64,000 nucleotides of DNA from positions 5,306,501-5,370,500 of the forward strand of contig NZ_CP020555.1 of the NCBI RefSeq assembly GCF_002080455.1. Reading direction: 5' to 3'. Under the pieces are notes generated by a model that was given only the letters and a program-made list of their open reading frames with translations, was not told where the DNA came from and made no database searches. The translations under genes and the position numbers were made by a program. Source of the stretch: Streptomyces sp. Sge12 (GTDB lineage: Bacteria; Actinomycetota; Actinomycetes; Streptomycetales; Streptomycetaceae). Below are positions 34,356 to 43,436 of this stretch, piece after piece (positions within the stretch are counted from its first letter, which is position 1; each line of letters starts with the position of its first letter).

Positions 34356-35630
34356 TCAGGCCGGCGGGAGCGCCACCGTGGCCGAGGCACCCCCGGGGGC
34401 CGGGTTCGCGAGCGTGACCCGGGCCCCGATGACCTGTGCCTGGCCGAGGGCGATGGTCAGCCCCAGCCCCGTGCCCTGGCCGCGTTCGGGAGCGCCCGTC
34501 AGGAACCGCTGCGGCCCCTCCCGCAGCAGCCGCTCCGGGAAACCGGGCCCGTGGTCCCGTACCGTCACGGTCGTCCCCGACACCGTCACCGTCACCGGGC
34601 CCCCGCCGTGCCGCCGGGCATTGGCCAGCAGGTTCGCCAGGATCCGCTCCAGCCTCCGTACGTCGGTGCGCACCCGGGCCGGCGTCCGCCCGCCGACGAC
34701 CTCCGCGGCCACCCCCGAACGCCGCGTGATCGACTCCACCAGCGGCCCCAGCGCGTGGGCCTCCCACTGCGGCTCCTCCCGGTTCGCGTCGAGCCGGGCC
34801 ACCTCCAGCAGGTCCTCCGTCAGCGTCCGCAGCGCCGCGACCCGGTCGCGCACCAGCTCCGTGGGCCGCCCCGGCGGCAGCAGCTCGGCAGCGGTGTGCA
34901 GCCCCGTCAGCGGGGTCCGCAGCTCGTGCGCCACGTCCGCGGTGAACCGCTGCTCCGCCTCCAGCCGCTGCTGCAGGCTGGCCGCCATCGAGTCGACCGC
35001 CGAGGACAGTGCGGCGACCTCGTCCCGGGCCCCCGGCACCCCCGACGGCCCGATGCGCGCGTCCAGTTCCCCCGCACTGATCCGGCGGGCCGTCTCCGCC
35101 GCCGCGCGCAGGTCCCGGCTGAGCCGGGAGGCCAGCAGCGCACCGCCCAGCGCCGCGAGCGCCACGACCGAGGCCCCGTACGCCACCAGCCGCCGGTCCA
35201 GTTCGGCGAGTTCGGCCCGCTCACCGGCCAGCGACTGCCGTACGGACAGCACGCGGTCCCCGCCGATCGGCCGGGCGGCCCAGACCACCGGGTCCGGACC
35301 GGCCATGTCCAGGTAGGTGCTGCGCTGCCCGGCGAGTGCCGCCGCACGCAGCGGGCCCGGCAGCTGCGGGCAGTCGATCCGGGCGTCGGCCTCGCCGACC
35401 TTGTCGCGGTCGAGCCGGCCCGTCAGCTCGTACACCTTCCGTACGCTGATCAGCTGGGCGGTGGCGCTCGCCCGGGCCGCGTCACCGATCTGGCGGGCCC
35501 GCGCCCCGTGGATCAGGATCCCGATGGCGACCGCGACGAGCAGGCAGCCGACGGCGAGCAGGATCGCGATCCTCCAGCGCAGCCCGAGGGCCCGCAGCAG
35601 CCGCCGGCCGCGCATCAGCAGGGGTCTCAC
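34356..35630 (-). CDS. Sensor histidine kinase (no response regulator beside it)
   Basis: 424 residues. Seen: membrane segment near residue 20-40, a periplasmic part, second membrane segment (about 150-170), HAMP-like linker, DHp helix with ADVAHELRTPLTG (phospho-His at about 233), and HATPase boxes: N-box NLLANARRHG, G1 DHGPGFP, F-box QRFLTG and G2 GQGTGLGLTIA. All kinase residues look intact. Start GTG 35630 overlaps the stop of the upstream lipoprotein gene (GTGA), implying coupled synthesis. No response-regulator gene in this stretch. Confidence 0.93.
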   Translation of the reverse strand: MRPLLMRGRRLLRALGLRWRIAILLAVGCLLVAVAIGILIHGARARQIGDAARASATAQLISVRKVYELTGRLDRDKVGEADARIDCPQLPGPLRAAALAGQRSTYLDMAGPDPVVWAARPIGGDRVLSVRQSLAGERAELAELDRRLVAYGASVVALAALGGALLASRLSRDLRAAAETARRISAGELDARIGPSGVPGARDEVAALSSAVDSMAASLQQRLEAEQRFTADVAHELRTPLTGLHTAAELLPPGRPTELVRDRVAALRTLTEDLLEVARLDANREEPQWEAHALGPLVESITRRSGVAAEVVGGRTPARVRTDVRRLERILANLLANARRHGGGPVTVTVSGTTVTVRDHGPGFPERLLREGPQRFLTGAPERGQGTGLGLTIALGQAQVIGARVTLANPAPGGASATVALPPA

Positions 35631-36319
35631 CGTGCGCGCCGCCCGTCCGTGGTGGCGCAGTCGGGCGCCGGGGTCTCGTCGGGGTCGCAACCGGCCCCGG
35701 ACTTGCGAAAGCGCCGCTCGTCATTGACGACCGTCATCCGGTCGCCGCCCCAGTGGTAGCGGACGACCTGCTCGGAGCCGTCGTCGGCGGCGATGCGGAC
35801 CAGCAGGTCCGTGCCGATCGCATCGGCCGCCAGCTGCCGGCCGATGGTGAACAGGACGGAGACGATCCGGCCGTCGACCACCGAGTAGACGCTCAGGGCC
35901 GAGCGGCCGGTGGCCGTGTCGGCGGCCACGATCAGCTCCGACTGCCCGTCCCCCGTCAGATCCCGGTACACGGGCGGGCGCAGACCCGCCCGGCCGGGCG
36001 CCTCGATGGAGTCCTTCCCGAGGTACGGCCGCATCCGCGGGTCGGCGCGCGCCACCTCGACCGGATCCACCCCCTGCACCCCCTCCGCCCCCACCTCGGG
36101 GGCGTTCTTGAGAGGTGTCGGCGCCGGCTCCTGCCGGCCCACCGCCGCCCCGGGCACCGAGGACCAGGCGGGCCAGAGCGGTTCGGGGTGGGGCTGGCTG
36201 GACACGGGGGGCGCGGGCGTCGTGGGCCCGAGCCCGCCGCCGGGCGCGGAGCAGCCGCCGGCGGCGAGTGCGCACAGGCCCAGGAGGGCGGCGGGGAAGC
36301 GGCGGGACGAAGGTGTCAT
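35627..36319 (-). CDS. Putative lipoprotein paired with the histidine kinase
   Basis: 230 residues. Seen: hydrophobic N-terminus with a lipobox-like LAAGGC, a Pro-rich linker (GPTTPAPPVSSQPHPEP), then a folded domain with a repeat-like strand (PPVYRDLTGDGQSELIVAADT) resembling an FG-GAP/EF-hand-like calcium strand. CseA of Streptomyces is a lipoprotein made next to a sensor kinase, and this arrangement resembles it, but I see no sequence proof of homology. The start is ATG 36319. Confidence 0.75.
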   Translation of the reverse strand: MTPSSRRFPAALLGLCALAAGGCSAPGGGLGPTTPAPPVSSQPHPEPLWPAWSSVPGAAVGRQEPAPTPLKNAPEVGAEGVQGVDPVEVARADPRMRPYLGKDSIEAPGRAGLRPPVYRDLTGDGQSELIVAADTATGRSALSVYSVVDGRIVSVLFTIGRQLAADAIGTDLLVRIAADDGSEQVVRYHWGGDRMTVVNDERRFRKSGAGCDPDETPAPDCATTDGRRAR

Positions 36320-36425
36320 GGACGCAGAACCGTGAGGCGGAAGGGGGCATCGCCGACGCTAGACGGCCCGGGTCACGGCCGCCGGGAGGTTGTGTAACAG
36401 CGGTGCGTACGGTGGTGTGGCGCGG

Positions 36426-36441
36426 GAAAGTCGGGACTTTC
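36426..36441. promoter_or_regulatory. Palindrome upstream of gamma-glutamylcyclotransferase-like gene
   Basis: GAAAGTCGGGACTTTC, 7-bp arms and two-base centre, 43 bp before GTG 36484. Possible operator. Confidence 0.35.
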
Positions 36442-36483
36442 GGCCCGGCCCCCGCACTGCCGCACCACCCGAGGGAGGGCCCC

Positions 36484-36930
36484 GTGACATCGGTCGAACA
36501 GCTGCCGGACCCGAGCGATCCGCTCCCGTTCTTCGTCTACGGGACCCTGCGCCCGGGCGAGGTCAACCACGGGCTCTTCCTGCGCGGCCGCACCGCCCGC
36601 GAGGAGCCCGCCACCCTCCCGGACGCGGCGCTCTACGACGGCCCCGGATACCCGTACGCGGTCCACCGCCCCGGCACCGCGATCGTCGGCGAACTGATCA
36701 CGGCGGCGCCGGGCGCGTATGGGAAGCTGCTCGCCGCGCTGGACCAGCTGGAGGAGTACGAGGGCCCGGGCCGCCCGGGGAACGTCTATGACCGGATCGC
36801 CCGGCCGGCCCTGCGACCCGACGGCACCCCGGTCCGCGCCTGGGTCTATCTGGCGTCCCCGCTGATAGCCCGCGACCTGCGGGAAAGGGGCAGGGAGATC
36901 CCCGGCGGCGACTGGTTCGCGCGCCGCTGA
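36484..36930 (+). CDS. Gamma-glutamylcyclotransferase family protein (GGCT/AIG2 fold)
   Basis: 148 residues. Seen: FFVYGTLRPGEVNH at the N-terminus, the family's substrate-loop motif YGTLRxG, a conserved-type Glu in QLEEYEG (about residues 88-94), and YDRIARPALRPDG. Cleaves gamma-glutamyl amine bonds in relatives; exact substrate open. Start GTG 36484 behind a GAGGGAGGG site. Convergent with dnaG, seven bases between stops. Confidence 0.85.
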   Translation: MTSVEQLPDPSDPLPFFVYGTLRPGEVNHGLFLRGRTAREEPATLPDAALYDGPGYPYAVHRPGTAIVGELITAAPGAYGKLLAALDQLEEYEGPGRPGNVYDRIARPALRPDGTPVRAWVYLASPLIARDLRERGREIPGGDWFARR

Positions 36931-36937
36931 AGCGCGG

Positions 36938-38863
36938 TCACAGCCCCTCGGCGCCGCGGTTGCGCAGCCGCTGGCCGTACTGCTGGAGCACCCACAGCTC
37001 CTGCTGGACGGCCGCGTGCTGCTCCGGCGGGGCCTGCGGGCTCAGCCGCGTCATGGTGCCCTGGATCTCCAGGACCCGCCGGTCGACGGCCCGCAGGCGG
37101 ACCTGGACCAGCTGGACCCCGGCGTAGATCTCGTCCACCGTCTTGGCGTGGATGGCCTCGACCGCCAGCTCCGTGACCATCGCGCGGACGGTGTCGTTCG
37201 GGGCGGCCTCGCGGACCCGGGCCAGGTAGTCGTCGGCGGCCTGCGAGGCGCCGCCCGCGTCCTGGATGGCCTGGCGGACCGCGGCGTAGGGCGGGGCGGT
37301 GAACTCGTCGATCCCGTACGCGTCGAATGCGGGCGAGACCAGGGCCGGCCGCTGGAGGGCGAGCTTCAGCAGCTCGCGCTCGGTGCGGTGGGCCGGGCTG
37401 CGCAGGTTCAGCGCGGGACCGCCGGCCGGCTGGGCGGCGGGCGCGGGGGCGGCCTCGTGGGAGGGGCGGCCCCGACCCCGGTCACCGCCGGGGCGGCCGC
37501 CCTGCCCTCCGTCGCCCTGGCCGCGCTCGCGGGCCCAGCGGGCCAGCTGTGCGACCCGCTTGACCACGAACTGCTCGTCGAGGATGCCCAGCATGCCCGC
37601 CAGCTGGACCGCCGACTCGTGCTGGATCGAGAGGTCCTTGATGCTCGCCACGACCGGCGCGGCCTCGGCCAGCGCGGCCGCCCGGCCGGCCGGGTTCTCC
37701 AGGTTGTGCCGGGACACGATGTGCCGCAGGGCGAACTCGAACAGCGGCGTGCGGGCCTCCACCAGGCCGGACACGGCCGCGTCGCCCTGGGCGAGGCGCA
37801 GGTCGCAGGGGTCCATCCCGCCGGGGGCGATGGTGATCGAGGTCTCCGCGGCGAACTTCTGGTCGTCCTCGAAGGCCCGCAGCGCGGCCTTCTGGCCCGC
37901 CGCGTCGCCGTCGAAGGTGAAGATCACCTCGGCGGTGGCGTTGTCCATCAGCAGCCGGCGCAGGATCTTGATGTGGTCCCCGCCGAAGGCCGTGCCGCAC
38001 GTCGCGATCGCGGTGGTGACCCCGGCCAGGTGGCAGGCCATCACATCCGTGTAGCCCTCGACCACCACGGCCCGGGAGGTCTTCGCGATCTCCTTCTTCG
38101 CCAGGTCGATGCCGTACAGGACCTGGGACTTGCGGTAGATGGCGGTCTCGGGGGTGTTCAGGTACTTCGGCCCGTTGTCGTCGTCGCGCAGCTTGCGCGC
38201 GCCGAAGCCGACCACCTCGCCGCTGATGTCGCGGATCGGCCACATCAGGCGGCCGCGGAAGCGGTCGATGGGCTTGCCGCTGCGGCTGTCCTGGGCGAGC
38301 CCGGAGGTGATCAGTTCCTTGTCGCTGAAGCCCTTCCCGCGCAGGAACCGGGTCAGGTGGTCCCACCCGGCCGGGCTGTACCCCACGCTGAAGTGCGCGG
38401 CCGCGGCCTGGTCGAAGCCGCGCTCCGCCAGGAACTTGCGGCCGATCTCCGCCTCGGGGCCGCCCAGCTGGTCCATGTAGAACTGGGCGGCGGCCTTGTG
38501 GGCCTCTACCAGCCGGATGCGGTCACCGCGGCCGCTGGTGCCGGCGGTGTAGCCGCCCTCCTCGTACCGCAGGGTGATGCCGGCCAGGCCGGCCAGGCGC
38601 TCGACCGCCTCCGAGAAGGAGAGGTGGTCGATCTTCATGACGAAGTCGAGGGTGTCCCCGCCCGCCTGGCAGCCGAAGCAGTGGTAGAGCCCCTTGCTGG
38701 GGCTGACCTGGAAGGAAGGGGACTTCTCGTCGTGGAAGGGGCACAGGCCCTTGAGGTTGCCGCCGCCCGCGTTGCGCAGCTGGAGGTACTCGGAGACCAC
38801 GGCGTCGATCGGGACCGCGTCCCGTACCGCCTTCACGTCGTCGTCGTTGATCCGTCCTGCCAC
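36938..38863 (-). CDS. dnaG: DNA primase
   Basis: 641 residues. Makes RNA primers for chromosome replication. Seen: CHC2 zinc finger with CPFHDEKSPSF and CFGCQAGGD (about residues 41-68), the RNA-polymerase core (about 120-240), TOPRIM domain (about 255-345) with catalytic Glu in VVEGYTDV and DxD in TFDGDAAGQ, and the C-terminal helicase-binding domain. Start GTG 38863 with TAGACT six bases upstream, so leaderless. Its upstream neighbour ends 35 bp before it. Confidence 0.97.
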   Translation of the reverse strand: MAGRINDDDVKAVRDAVPIDAVVSEYLQLRNAGGGNLKGLCPFHDEKSPSFQVSPSKGLYHCFGCQAGGDTLDFVMKIDHLSFSEAVERLAGLAGITLRYEEGGYTAGTSGRGDRIRLVEAHKAAAQFYMDQLGGPEAEIGRKFLAERGFDQAAAAHFSVGYSPAGWDHLTRFLRGKGFSDKELITSGLAQDSRSGKPIDRFRGRLMWPIRDISGEVVGFGARKLRDDDNGPKYLNTPETAIYRKSQVLYGIDLAKKEIAKTSRAVVVEGYTDVMACHLAGVTTAIATCGTAFGGDHIKILRRLLMDNATAEVIFTFDGDAAGQKAALRAFEDDQKFAAETSITIAPGGMDPCDLRLAQGDAAVSGLVEARTPLFEFALRHIVSRHNLENPAGRAAALAEAAPVVASIKDLSIQHESAVQLAGMLGILDEQFVVKRVAQLARWARERGQGDGGQGGRPGGDRGRGRPSHEAAPAPAAQPAGGPALNLRSPAHRTERELLKLALQRPALVSPAFDAYGIDEFTAPPYAAVRQAIQDAGGASQAADDYLARVREAAPNDTVRAMVTELAVEAIHAKTVDEIYAGVQLVQVRLRAVDRRVLEIQGTMTRLSPQAPPEQHAAVQQELWVLQQYGQRLRNRGAEGL

Positions 38864-38869
38864 CCGTGA

Positions 38870-38875
38870 AGTCTA
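38870..38875 (-). promoter_or_regulatory. -10 box of dnaG (leaderless)
   Basis: TAGACT on the minus strand ends six bases before GTG 38863. Confidence 0.45.
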
Positions 38876-38897
38876 CGGCCGGGCGCCGGCAATTCCG

Positions 38898-40172
38898 TCA
38901 GGCCCCCTGGGACCGCACCAGGGCATCGAGCGGAACGGACGGGTCCGCCAGTGCCTCGCGGTTGACCGGGGCCTTTGACCTGATCAGAGCCTGGACGTGC
39001 TCGGTGACGTCCCAGACATTCACATTCATTCCGGCCAGCACCCGCCCCTCCGACAGCCAGAACGCGATGAACTCCCGCTTGCCCACGTCCCCGCGGATCA
39101 GCACCTGGTCGTAGCCGCCGGGCGGCGCGTACCCCGAGTACTCCATCCCCACGTCGTACTGGTCCGAGAAGAAGTACGGCACCCGGTCGAAGCCGGCCTC
39201 CTGCCCCAGCATCGCCCGCGCGGCGGCCGGGCCGCCGTTCAGCGCGTTGGCCCAGTGCTCCACCCGCAGCCGGGTGCCGAGCATCGGGTGGTGCGCGGCG
39301 GCCACGTCCCCGACCGCGTACACGTCCGGGTCGGAGGTGCGCAGGGACGAGTCCACGGCGATCCCGCCGCCGTGCTCCCGGTCGACCAGGGCGAGCCCGG
39401 CGGTCTCGGCGAGCGCGGTCCGAGGGGCGGCCCCGATGGCGGCGAGCACCGCGTGCGCCGGGTGCTCGTCCCCGTCGTCCGTACGGGCGGCCAGCACCAT
39501 GCCGTCGTGGCCGACGATCTCGGTCAGCCGCGCCCCGAAGTGGAACCGCACCCCGTGATCGGCGTGCAGGTCCGCGAAGAGCCGGCCGATCTCCGGGCCG
39601 AGCACCGCGTGCAGCGGCGTCGCCTCCGGCTCGACGACGGTGACCTCCGCGCCGTAGCCGCGGGCCGCGGCCGCCACCTCCAGGCCGATCCACCCGGCGC
39701 CCGCGATCAGCAGGTGCCCGTTGTCCCGGCCGAGACCGGCCAGGACGCCCTTGAGCCGCTCCGCGTGCGCGAGGCGCCGCAGGTGGTGCACCCCGACCAG
39801 GCCGGTGCCGGGGATGTCCAGCCGGCGCGGCTCGGCGCCGGTGGCCAGCAGCAGCTTGTCGTAGTGCAGGACGGTGCCGTCGCCGAGGAGCACCTTTTTG
39901 GCCTCCCGGTCGAGGTGCACCGCCGGCTGGCCGAGGTGCAGCTCGACGTCGGCGGCCGCGTACCAGGAGGGCTCGTGGACGAAGACGCTCTCCCGGTCCT
40001 CCTTGCCCGTCAGGTAGCCCTTGGACAGCGGGGGGCGTTCGTACGGATGGTCGCGCTCGTCGCCGATCAGGATCACCCGCCCCGTGAACCCCTCGGACCT
40101 CAGCGTTTCGGCCGCCTTGGCTCCGGCGAGCCCTGCGCCGACGATGACGAACGTCCGGTGTGCGTCGACCAC
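38898..40172 (-). CDS. Ferredoxin-reductase-like FAD/NAD(P)-dependent oxidoreductase
   Basis: 424 residues. Seen: N-terminal FAD motif FVIVGAGLAGAKAAETLR, RDHPYERPPLSKGYL, NAD motif LIAGAGWIGLEVAAAARG (about 150), and DVYAVGDVAAAHHP for FAD; the C-terminal 90 residues match the reductase C-terminal domain (SGYAPPGG). Such proteins reduce ferredoxins for P450s or dioxygenases. The start is GTG 40172 with AGGAGG six bases upstream; an ATG at 40187 overlaps that site. Lies between dgt and dnaG on the same strand. Confidence 0.9.
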   Translation of the reverse strand: MVDAHRTFVIVGAGLAGAKAAETLRSEGFTGRVILIGDERDHPYERPPLSKGYLTGKEDRESVFVHEPSWYAAADVELHLGQPAVHLDREAKKVLLGDGTVLHYDKLLLATGAEPRRLDIPGTGLVGVHHLRRLAHAERLKGVLAGLGRDNGHLLIAGAGWIGLEVAAAARGYGAEVTVVEPEATPLHAVLGPEIGRLFADLHADHGVRFHFGARLTEIVGHDGMVLAARTDDGDEHPAHAVLAAIGAAPRTALAETAGLALVDREHGGGIAVDSSLRTSDPDVYAVGDVAAAHHPMLGTRLRVEHWANALNGGPAAARAMLGQEAGFDRVPYFFSDQYDVGMEYSGYAPPGGYDQVLIRGDVGKREFIAFWLSEGRVLAGMNVNVWDVTEHVQALIRSKAPVNREALADPSVPLDALVRSQGA

Positions 40173-40265
40173 CTGATGCCTCCTCATAACCTCTCCGCCA
40201 CATGCGAGCACATGCGAGCGTCCCGCACCGAGCCTGCCGCGTGAAGGGGGAGTGGCTCGATCAGC

Positions 40266-41591
40266 TCACCTTTCGGCGCGTCGGCCGCGCCGGGTGAGGC
40301 GTGCGTGAAGGGAACGGGCGGATGCGTCCGTGAGGCACGCGATCTGGTCGATGACCGCCCTTTTCCTGGCCCGGTCGTCCGGGGCCGCGTCGAAGATCGC
40401 CCGGAACTGCGGGTCCAGTCCCTCGGGCGCGCGGGCGCTGAGCGCCTCCGCCAGTTCGGCCAGGACGATGCGCTGGTCGGCGCGGATCCGTTCCTGCTCG
40501 TCACGCTGCATGACGTACAGGTCGGCGACCGCCTTGAGCACCGCGCACTCGTTGCGCGCCTCGCGGGGGACCACCAGCTCGGCGCCGTACCGGGTCAGGC
40601 GGCCCGATCCGTACGCCTCCCGGGTGGCCCCCTCGGCGGCCAGGCAGAACCGGCCGATCAGCTGGCTCGTGGCGTCCTTCAGCCGAGCCTGGGCGACGGC
40701 CGAACCGTCGTACCCGTGCGGCCACCACTCCTCCTCCATCAGCCGGTCGAGGGCGGCCCGCAACTCCTCGGGCGCGGTGTCGGCGGGGACGTACCGGCCG
40801 ATGGCGACCTGCCAGATCGCCGTGCGCTCGGGCTCCGCGAAGAGGAGGTTGGGGTCGAGGTGGCCGGCGTGCAGACCGTCCTCGAAGTCGTGGACGGAGT
40901 ACGCGACGTCGTCGGCCCAGTCCATGACCTGCGCCTCGAAGCACTTGCGGTCGGCGGGCGCGCCGCGGCGCAGCCACTCGAAGACCGGCAGGTCGTCCTC
41001 GTACGCGCCGAACTTCACCGAGGCGGGATCGGTGGGGTGGTCCCCGCGCGCCCACGGGTACTTGGTGGCGGCGTCGAGGCAGGCCCGGGTGAGGTTGAGG
41101 CCGACGCTGACGAGTTCCCCGCTCGCCGGATCGGGCACGAAGCGCTTGGGCTCCAGGCGGGTCAGCAGGCGCAGCGACTGGGCGTTGCCCTCGAAGCCCC
41201 CGCAGTCCTTGGCGAACTCGTTGAGCGCCTCCTCGCCGTTGTGGCCGAAGGGCGGGTGGCCCATGTCGTGGGAGAGGCAGGCGGCTTCGACGAGGTCGGG
41301 GTCGCAGCCGAGCGCCGCGCCGAGTTCGCGCCCGACCTGGGCGCACTCCAGCGAGTGGGTCAGGCGCGTACGGGGGCTCGCGTCCCAGTCGTACGAACGG
41401 CTGCCCGGGGTGACCACCTGGGTCTTCCCGGCGAGCCGGCGCAGCGCGGCGGAGTGCAGTACGCGGGCGCGGTCGCGCTGGAAGGCGGTCCGGCCGGGCC
41501 GTTTGTCGGGTTCGGTGGCCCAGCGTTCGGTGTCGGCCGCGTCGTAGAGGCCGTGGTGGTCGTCGGTGAGGGCGTGCGTGGTGCCTTCCAT
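40266..41591 (-). CDS. dgt: Deoxyguanosinetriphosphate triphosphohydrolase-like protein
   Basis: 441 residues, HD-domain dNTPase that releases triphosphate from dNTPs. Seen: the HD motif set with RLTHSLECAQVGRELG, CLSHDMGHPPFGHNGEEAL (HD pair) and DWADDVAYSVHDFEDG. N-terminal residues read YDAADTERWATE. Start ATG 41591 with TATCGT six bases upstream. Often sits near dnaG in Streptomyces, as here. Confidence 0.94.
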   Translation of the reverse strand: MEGTTHALTDDHHGLYDAADTERWATEPDKRPGRTAFQRDRARVLHSAALRRLAGKTQVVTPGSRSYDWDASPRTRLTHSLECAQVGRELGAALGCDPDLVEAACLSHDMGHPPFGHNGEEALNEFAKDCGGFEGNAQSLRLLTRLEPKRFVPDPASGELVSVGLNLTRACLDAATKYPWARGDHPTDPASVKFGAYEDDLPVFEWLRRGAPADRKCFEAQVMDWADDVAYSVHDFEDGLHAGHLDPNLLFAEPERTAIWQVAIGRYVPADTAPEELRAALDRLMEEEWWPHGYDGSAVAQARLKDATSQLIGRFCLAAEGATREAYGSGRLTRYGAELVVPREARNECAVLKAVADLYVMQRDEQERIRADQRIVLAELAEALSARAPEGLDPQFRAIFDAAPDDRARKRAVIDQIACLTDASARSLHARLTRRGRRAER

Positions 41592-41597
41592 GACCAG

Positions 41598-41603
41598 ACG
41601 ATA
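41598..41603 (-). promoter_or_regulatory. -10 box of dgt (leaderless)
   Basis: TATCGT on the minus strand ends six bases before ATG 41591. Confidence 0.45.
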
Positions 41604-41627
41604 ACCGGAACCTCTGACATATCGGGA

Positions 41628-42353
41628 TCAGGCGGAGAGCAGTTCCGGCCGTGCCCGGTCCAGGGGGCGGGCGAGGGCCTCGTCGTAGCGGTGCAGCAAC
41701 AGGCGGGCCAGGGCCGGATGGTCGCCCAGCGGGGCGGCGGCGCAGTCCGGCGCGGCCGCGGCGGTCTGCGCGGCGAAGCGGCCGGGAGCGGCGAAGTACG
41801 AGGCCACGGCGATCCGGTGGTGACCGCGCGCGACGAGGGCCCGGACCGCGTCGGGGGCGCTCGGCGCGGCGGCGGAGGCGTAGGCGGGGGTCACCGGGAC
41901 GCCGCCGAGGCGCTCGGAGAGCAGGGCGGCGGTGCGGCGGGTGTCGGCCGCCGCGTCGGGGTCGCGGGAACCGGCGGCGGCGAGCACGACGGCCGCACCG
42001 GGGGCCGGGGTCCAGCCCGTCTCCAGGAGCCGTTCGTACAGGGCCTCGACGAGCAGGGGGTGCGGGCCCAGCGGGGTGGCGACACGGGTGAGCAGGTGGC
42101 CGGCCCGGGCGGCGGCCGCCGGGAGGTCACGCTTGACGTGGTACCCGCGGCCGAGCAGCAGCGGAACGAGCACCGCCGAACCGGACAGCCCGCTCAGGGT
42201 GTCGTCGAGCAGCGGCTCGTTCAGCTCGATGTGGCCGAGCCGGACGTCGAGGCGCGGACGGAGCTCGCGGACCCGTTCGAGGAGGGCGCGGGCGGTGTGC
42301 AGGGCGCGCGGGTCACGGCTGCCGTGGGCCACGGCGACGAGGGTGGGCTGCAT
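41628..42353 (-). CDS. Sirohydrochlorin chelatase (CbiX-like)
   Basis: 241 residues. Inserts iron (or cobalt) into sirohydrochlorin; the sirohaem product is the cofactor of NirB. Seen: VAVAHGSRDPRA with the metal-binding His at the N-terminus, LVPLLLGRGYHVKRDLP with the second His, and a similar second half (VVLAAAGSRDP, ASYFAAPGRF), the internal duplication of CbiX/SirB-like long forms. The start is ATG 42353, seven bases after CGGAG. A functional link with nitrite reductase 12 kb away is inferred from the cofactor. Confidence 0.9.
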   Translation of the reverse strand: MQPTLVAVAHGSRDPRALHTARALLERVRELRPRLDVRLGHIELNEPLLDDTLSGLSGSAVLVPLLLGRGYHVKRDLPAAAARAGHLLTRVATPLGPHPLLVEALYERLLETGWTPAPGAAVVLAAAGSRDPDAAADTRRTAALLSERLGGVPVTPAYASAAAPSAPDAVRALVARGHHRIAVASYFAAPGRFAAQTAAAAPDCAAAPLGDHPALARLLLHRYDEALARPLDRARPELLSA

Positions 42354-42481
42354 GGGCGGACTCCGGGTCGGCGCAGGCCGCTGAGCTGGGTGCCCAGCTG
42401 GAGGGTGATGCGGCCGAGCAGCTCGGCCGTACTGTCGAAGGGGAGGGCGGGAAATTCGGGAGGGTGCACCGGCTCCGTCAT
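42221..42481 (-). CDS. Small overlapping hypothetical ORF
   Basis: 86 codons from ATG 42481 (AGGA seven bases upstream). The first 40 codons (MTEPVHPPEFPALPFDSTAE...) have the strong GC3 bias of real coding sequence and end near the chelatase start. Beyond that the frame runs 130 bp out of register through the chelatase and loses the bias. Either a short upstream protein whose end overlaps the chelatase, or an old frame remnant. Confidence 0.35.
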   Translation of the reverse strand: MTEPVHPPEFPALPFDSTAELLGRITLQLGTQLSGLRRPGVRPCSPPSSPWPTAAVTRAPCTPPAPSSNGSASSVRASTSGSATSS

Positions 42482-42658
42482 GAATCGATCCTGCGCGCCG
42501 GAGATTGCCGGTGCGTTGCGCGGGGATGACGGGTGTTTGCCGGGTGCTCACAGGGCGGCCGGCCCGGTTGTCGATCCGGGGGCCGGGCGAACCGCGCGGC
42601 GCCCGTACGCGTCCTGACCAGCGGAGCAGTGGACCGCCGAGATACCAGGGGATGGATG

Positions 42659-43366
42659 ATGCGCCGACCGCGCCTGCCGAGAATCGACTGGAGCCGGGCG
42701 GTGGCGGCGCTGCGCGCCGTACGGACCCGGCGGCTGGCGGTGCAGGCCGTCATGGCGGGCTGCGTGCTGGCGCTGCTGCCCTCGGCGTGGATGCACGCGG
42801 TGGCCGCCGACCGGCTGCGGACCACGGCGGACGCACCCGCGGCCGAGGTGGCCGTGGTGTTCGGCGCGGGCCTGTGGCGGGGCCGGCCCACGCCCTACCT
42901 GGCCGACCGGCTCGACGCCGCCGCCGAGCTGTACCGCACCGGCAAGGTCAAGGTCGTCCTCGTCACCGGGGACAACAGCCGCACGGAGTACGACGAACCC
43001 GACGCGATGCGTACGTACCTGACCGCGCACGGGGTGCCGGACGAGCGGATCGTCAGCGACTACGCGGGCTTCGACACCTGGGACTCCTGCGTACGGGCCA
43101 AGGAGATCTTCGGTGTGGAGCGGGCCGTGCTGGTCACCCAGGGCTTCCACATCCGCCGGGCCGTCGCCCTGTGCCAGGCGGCGGGCCTGGACTCGTACGG
43201 CGTCGGGGTGGCCGACGTGCACGACGCCACCTGGTACTACGGCGAGACCCGCGAGGTCTTCGCGGCGGGCAAGGCGGCGCTGGACGCGACCTTCAAGCCC
43301 GCCCCGCACTTCCTGGGGCCGAAGGAGGAGGGGGTGTCACGGGCCCTGGCCGCTCTGACAGACTGA
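42659..43366 (+). CDS. SanA/YdcF-like membrane protein (DUF218)
   Basis: 235 residues. Seen: one N-terminal membrane segment (about 22-45) followed by an extracytoplasmic DUF218 domain with AEVAVVFGAGLWRGRPTPYLADRL, VTGDNSRTEYDEPDAM and VTQGFHIRRAVALC. Relatives (SanA) affect vancomycin exclusion and envelope integrity. The start is ATG 42659, seven bases after AGGGG; ATG 42656 is adjacent. Enzyme activity unknown. Confidence 0.88.
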   Translation: MRRPRLPRIDWSRAVAALRAVRTRRLAVQAVMAGCVLALLPSAWMHAVAADRLRTTADAPAAEVAVVFGAGLWRGRPTPYLADRLDAAAELYRTGKVKVVLVTGDNSRTEYDEPDAMRTYLTAHGVPDERIVSDYAGFDTWDSCVRAKEIFGVERAVLVTQGFHIRRAVALCQAAGLDSYGVGVADVHDATWYYGETREVFAAGKAALDATFKPAPHFLGPKEEGVSRALAALTD

Positions 43367-43436
43367 CGCCCCGCCGGATATGCCGATTAGTCATATGCCG
43401 GTCAGTCCCGTACGAGAGCGTCAGGGGTGTGGAACC

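Noticed and set aside
43379..43400. ATATGCCG direct repeats as a certain operator
   Set aside because: Only two short copies; noted in the SDR entry but too weak for a separate claim.
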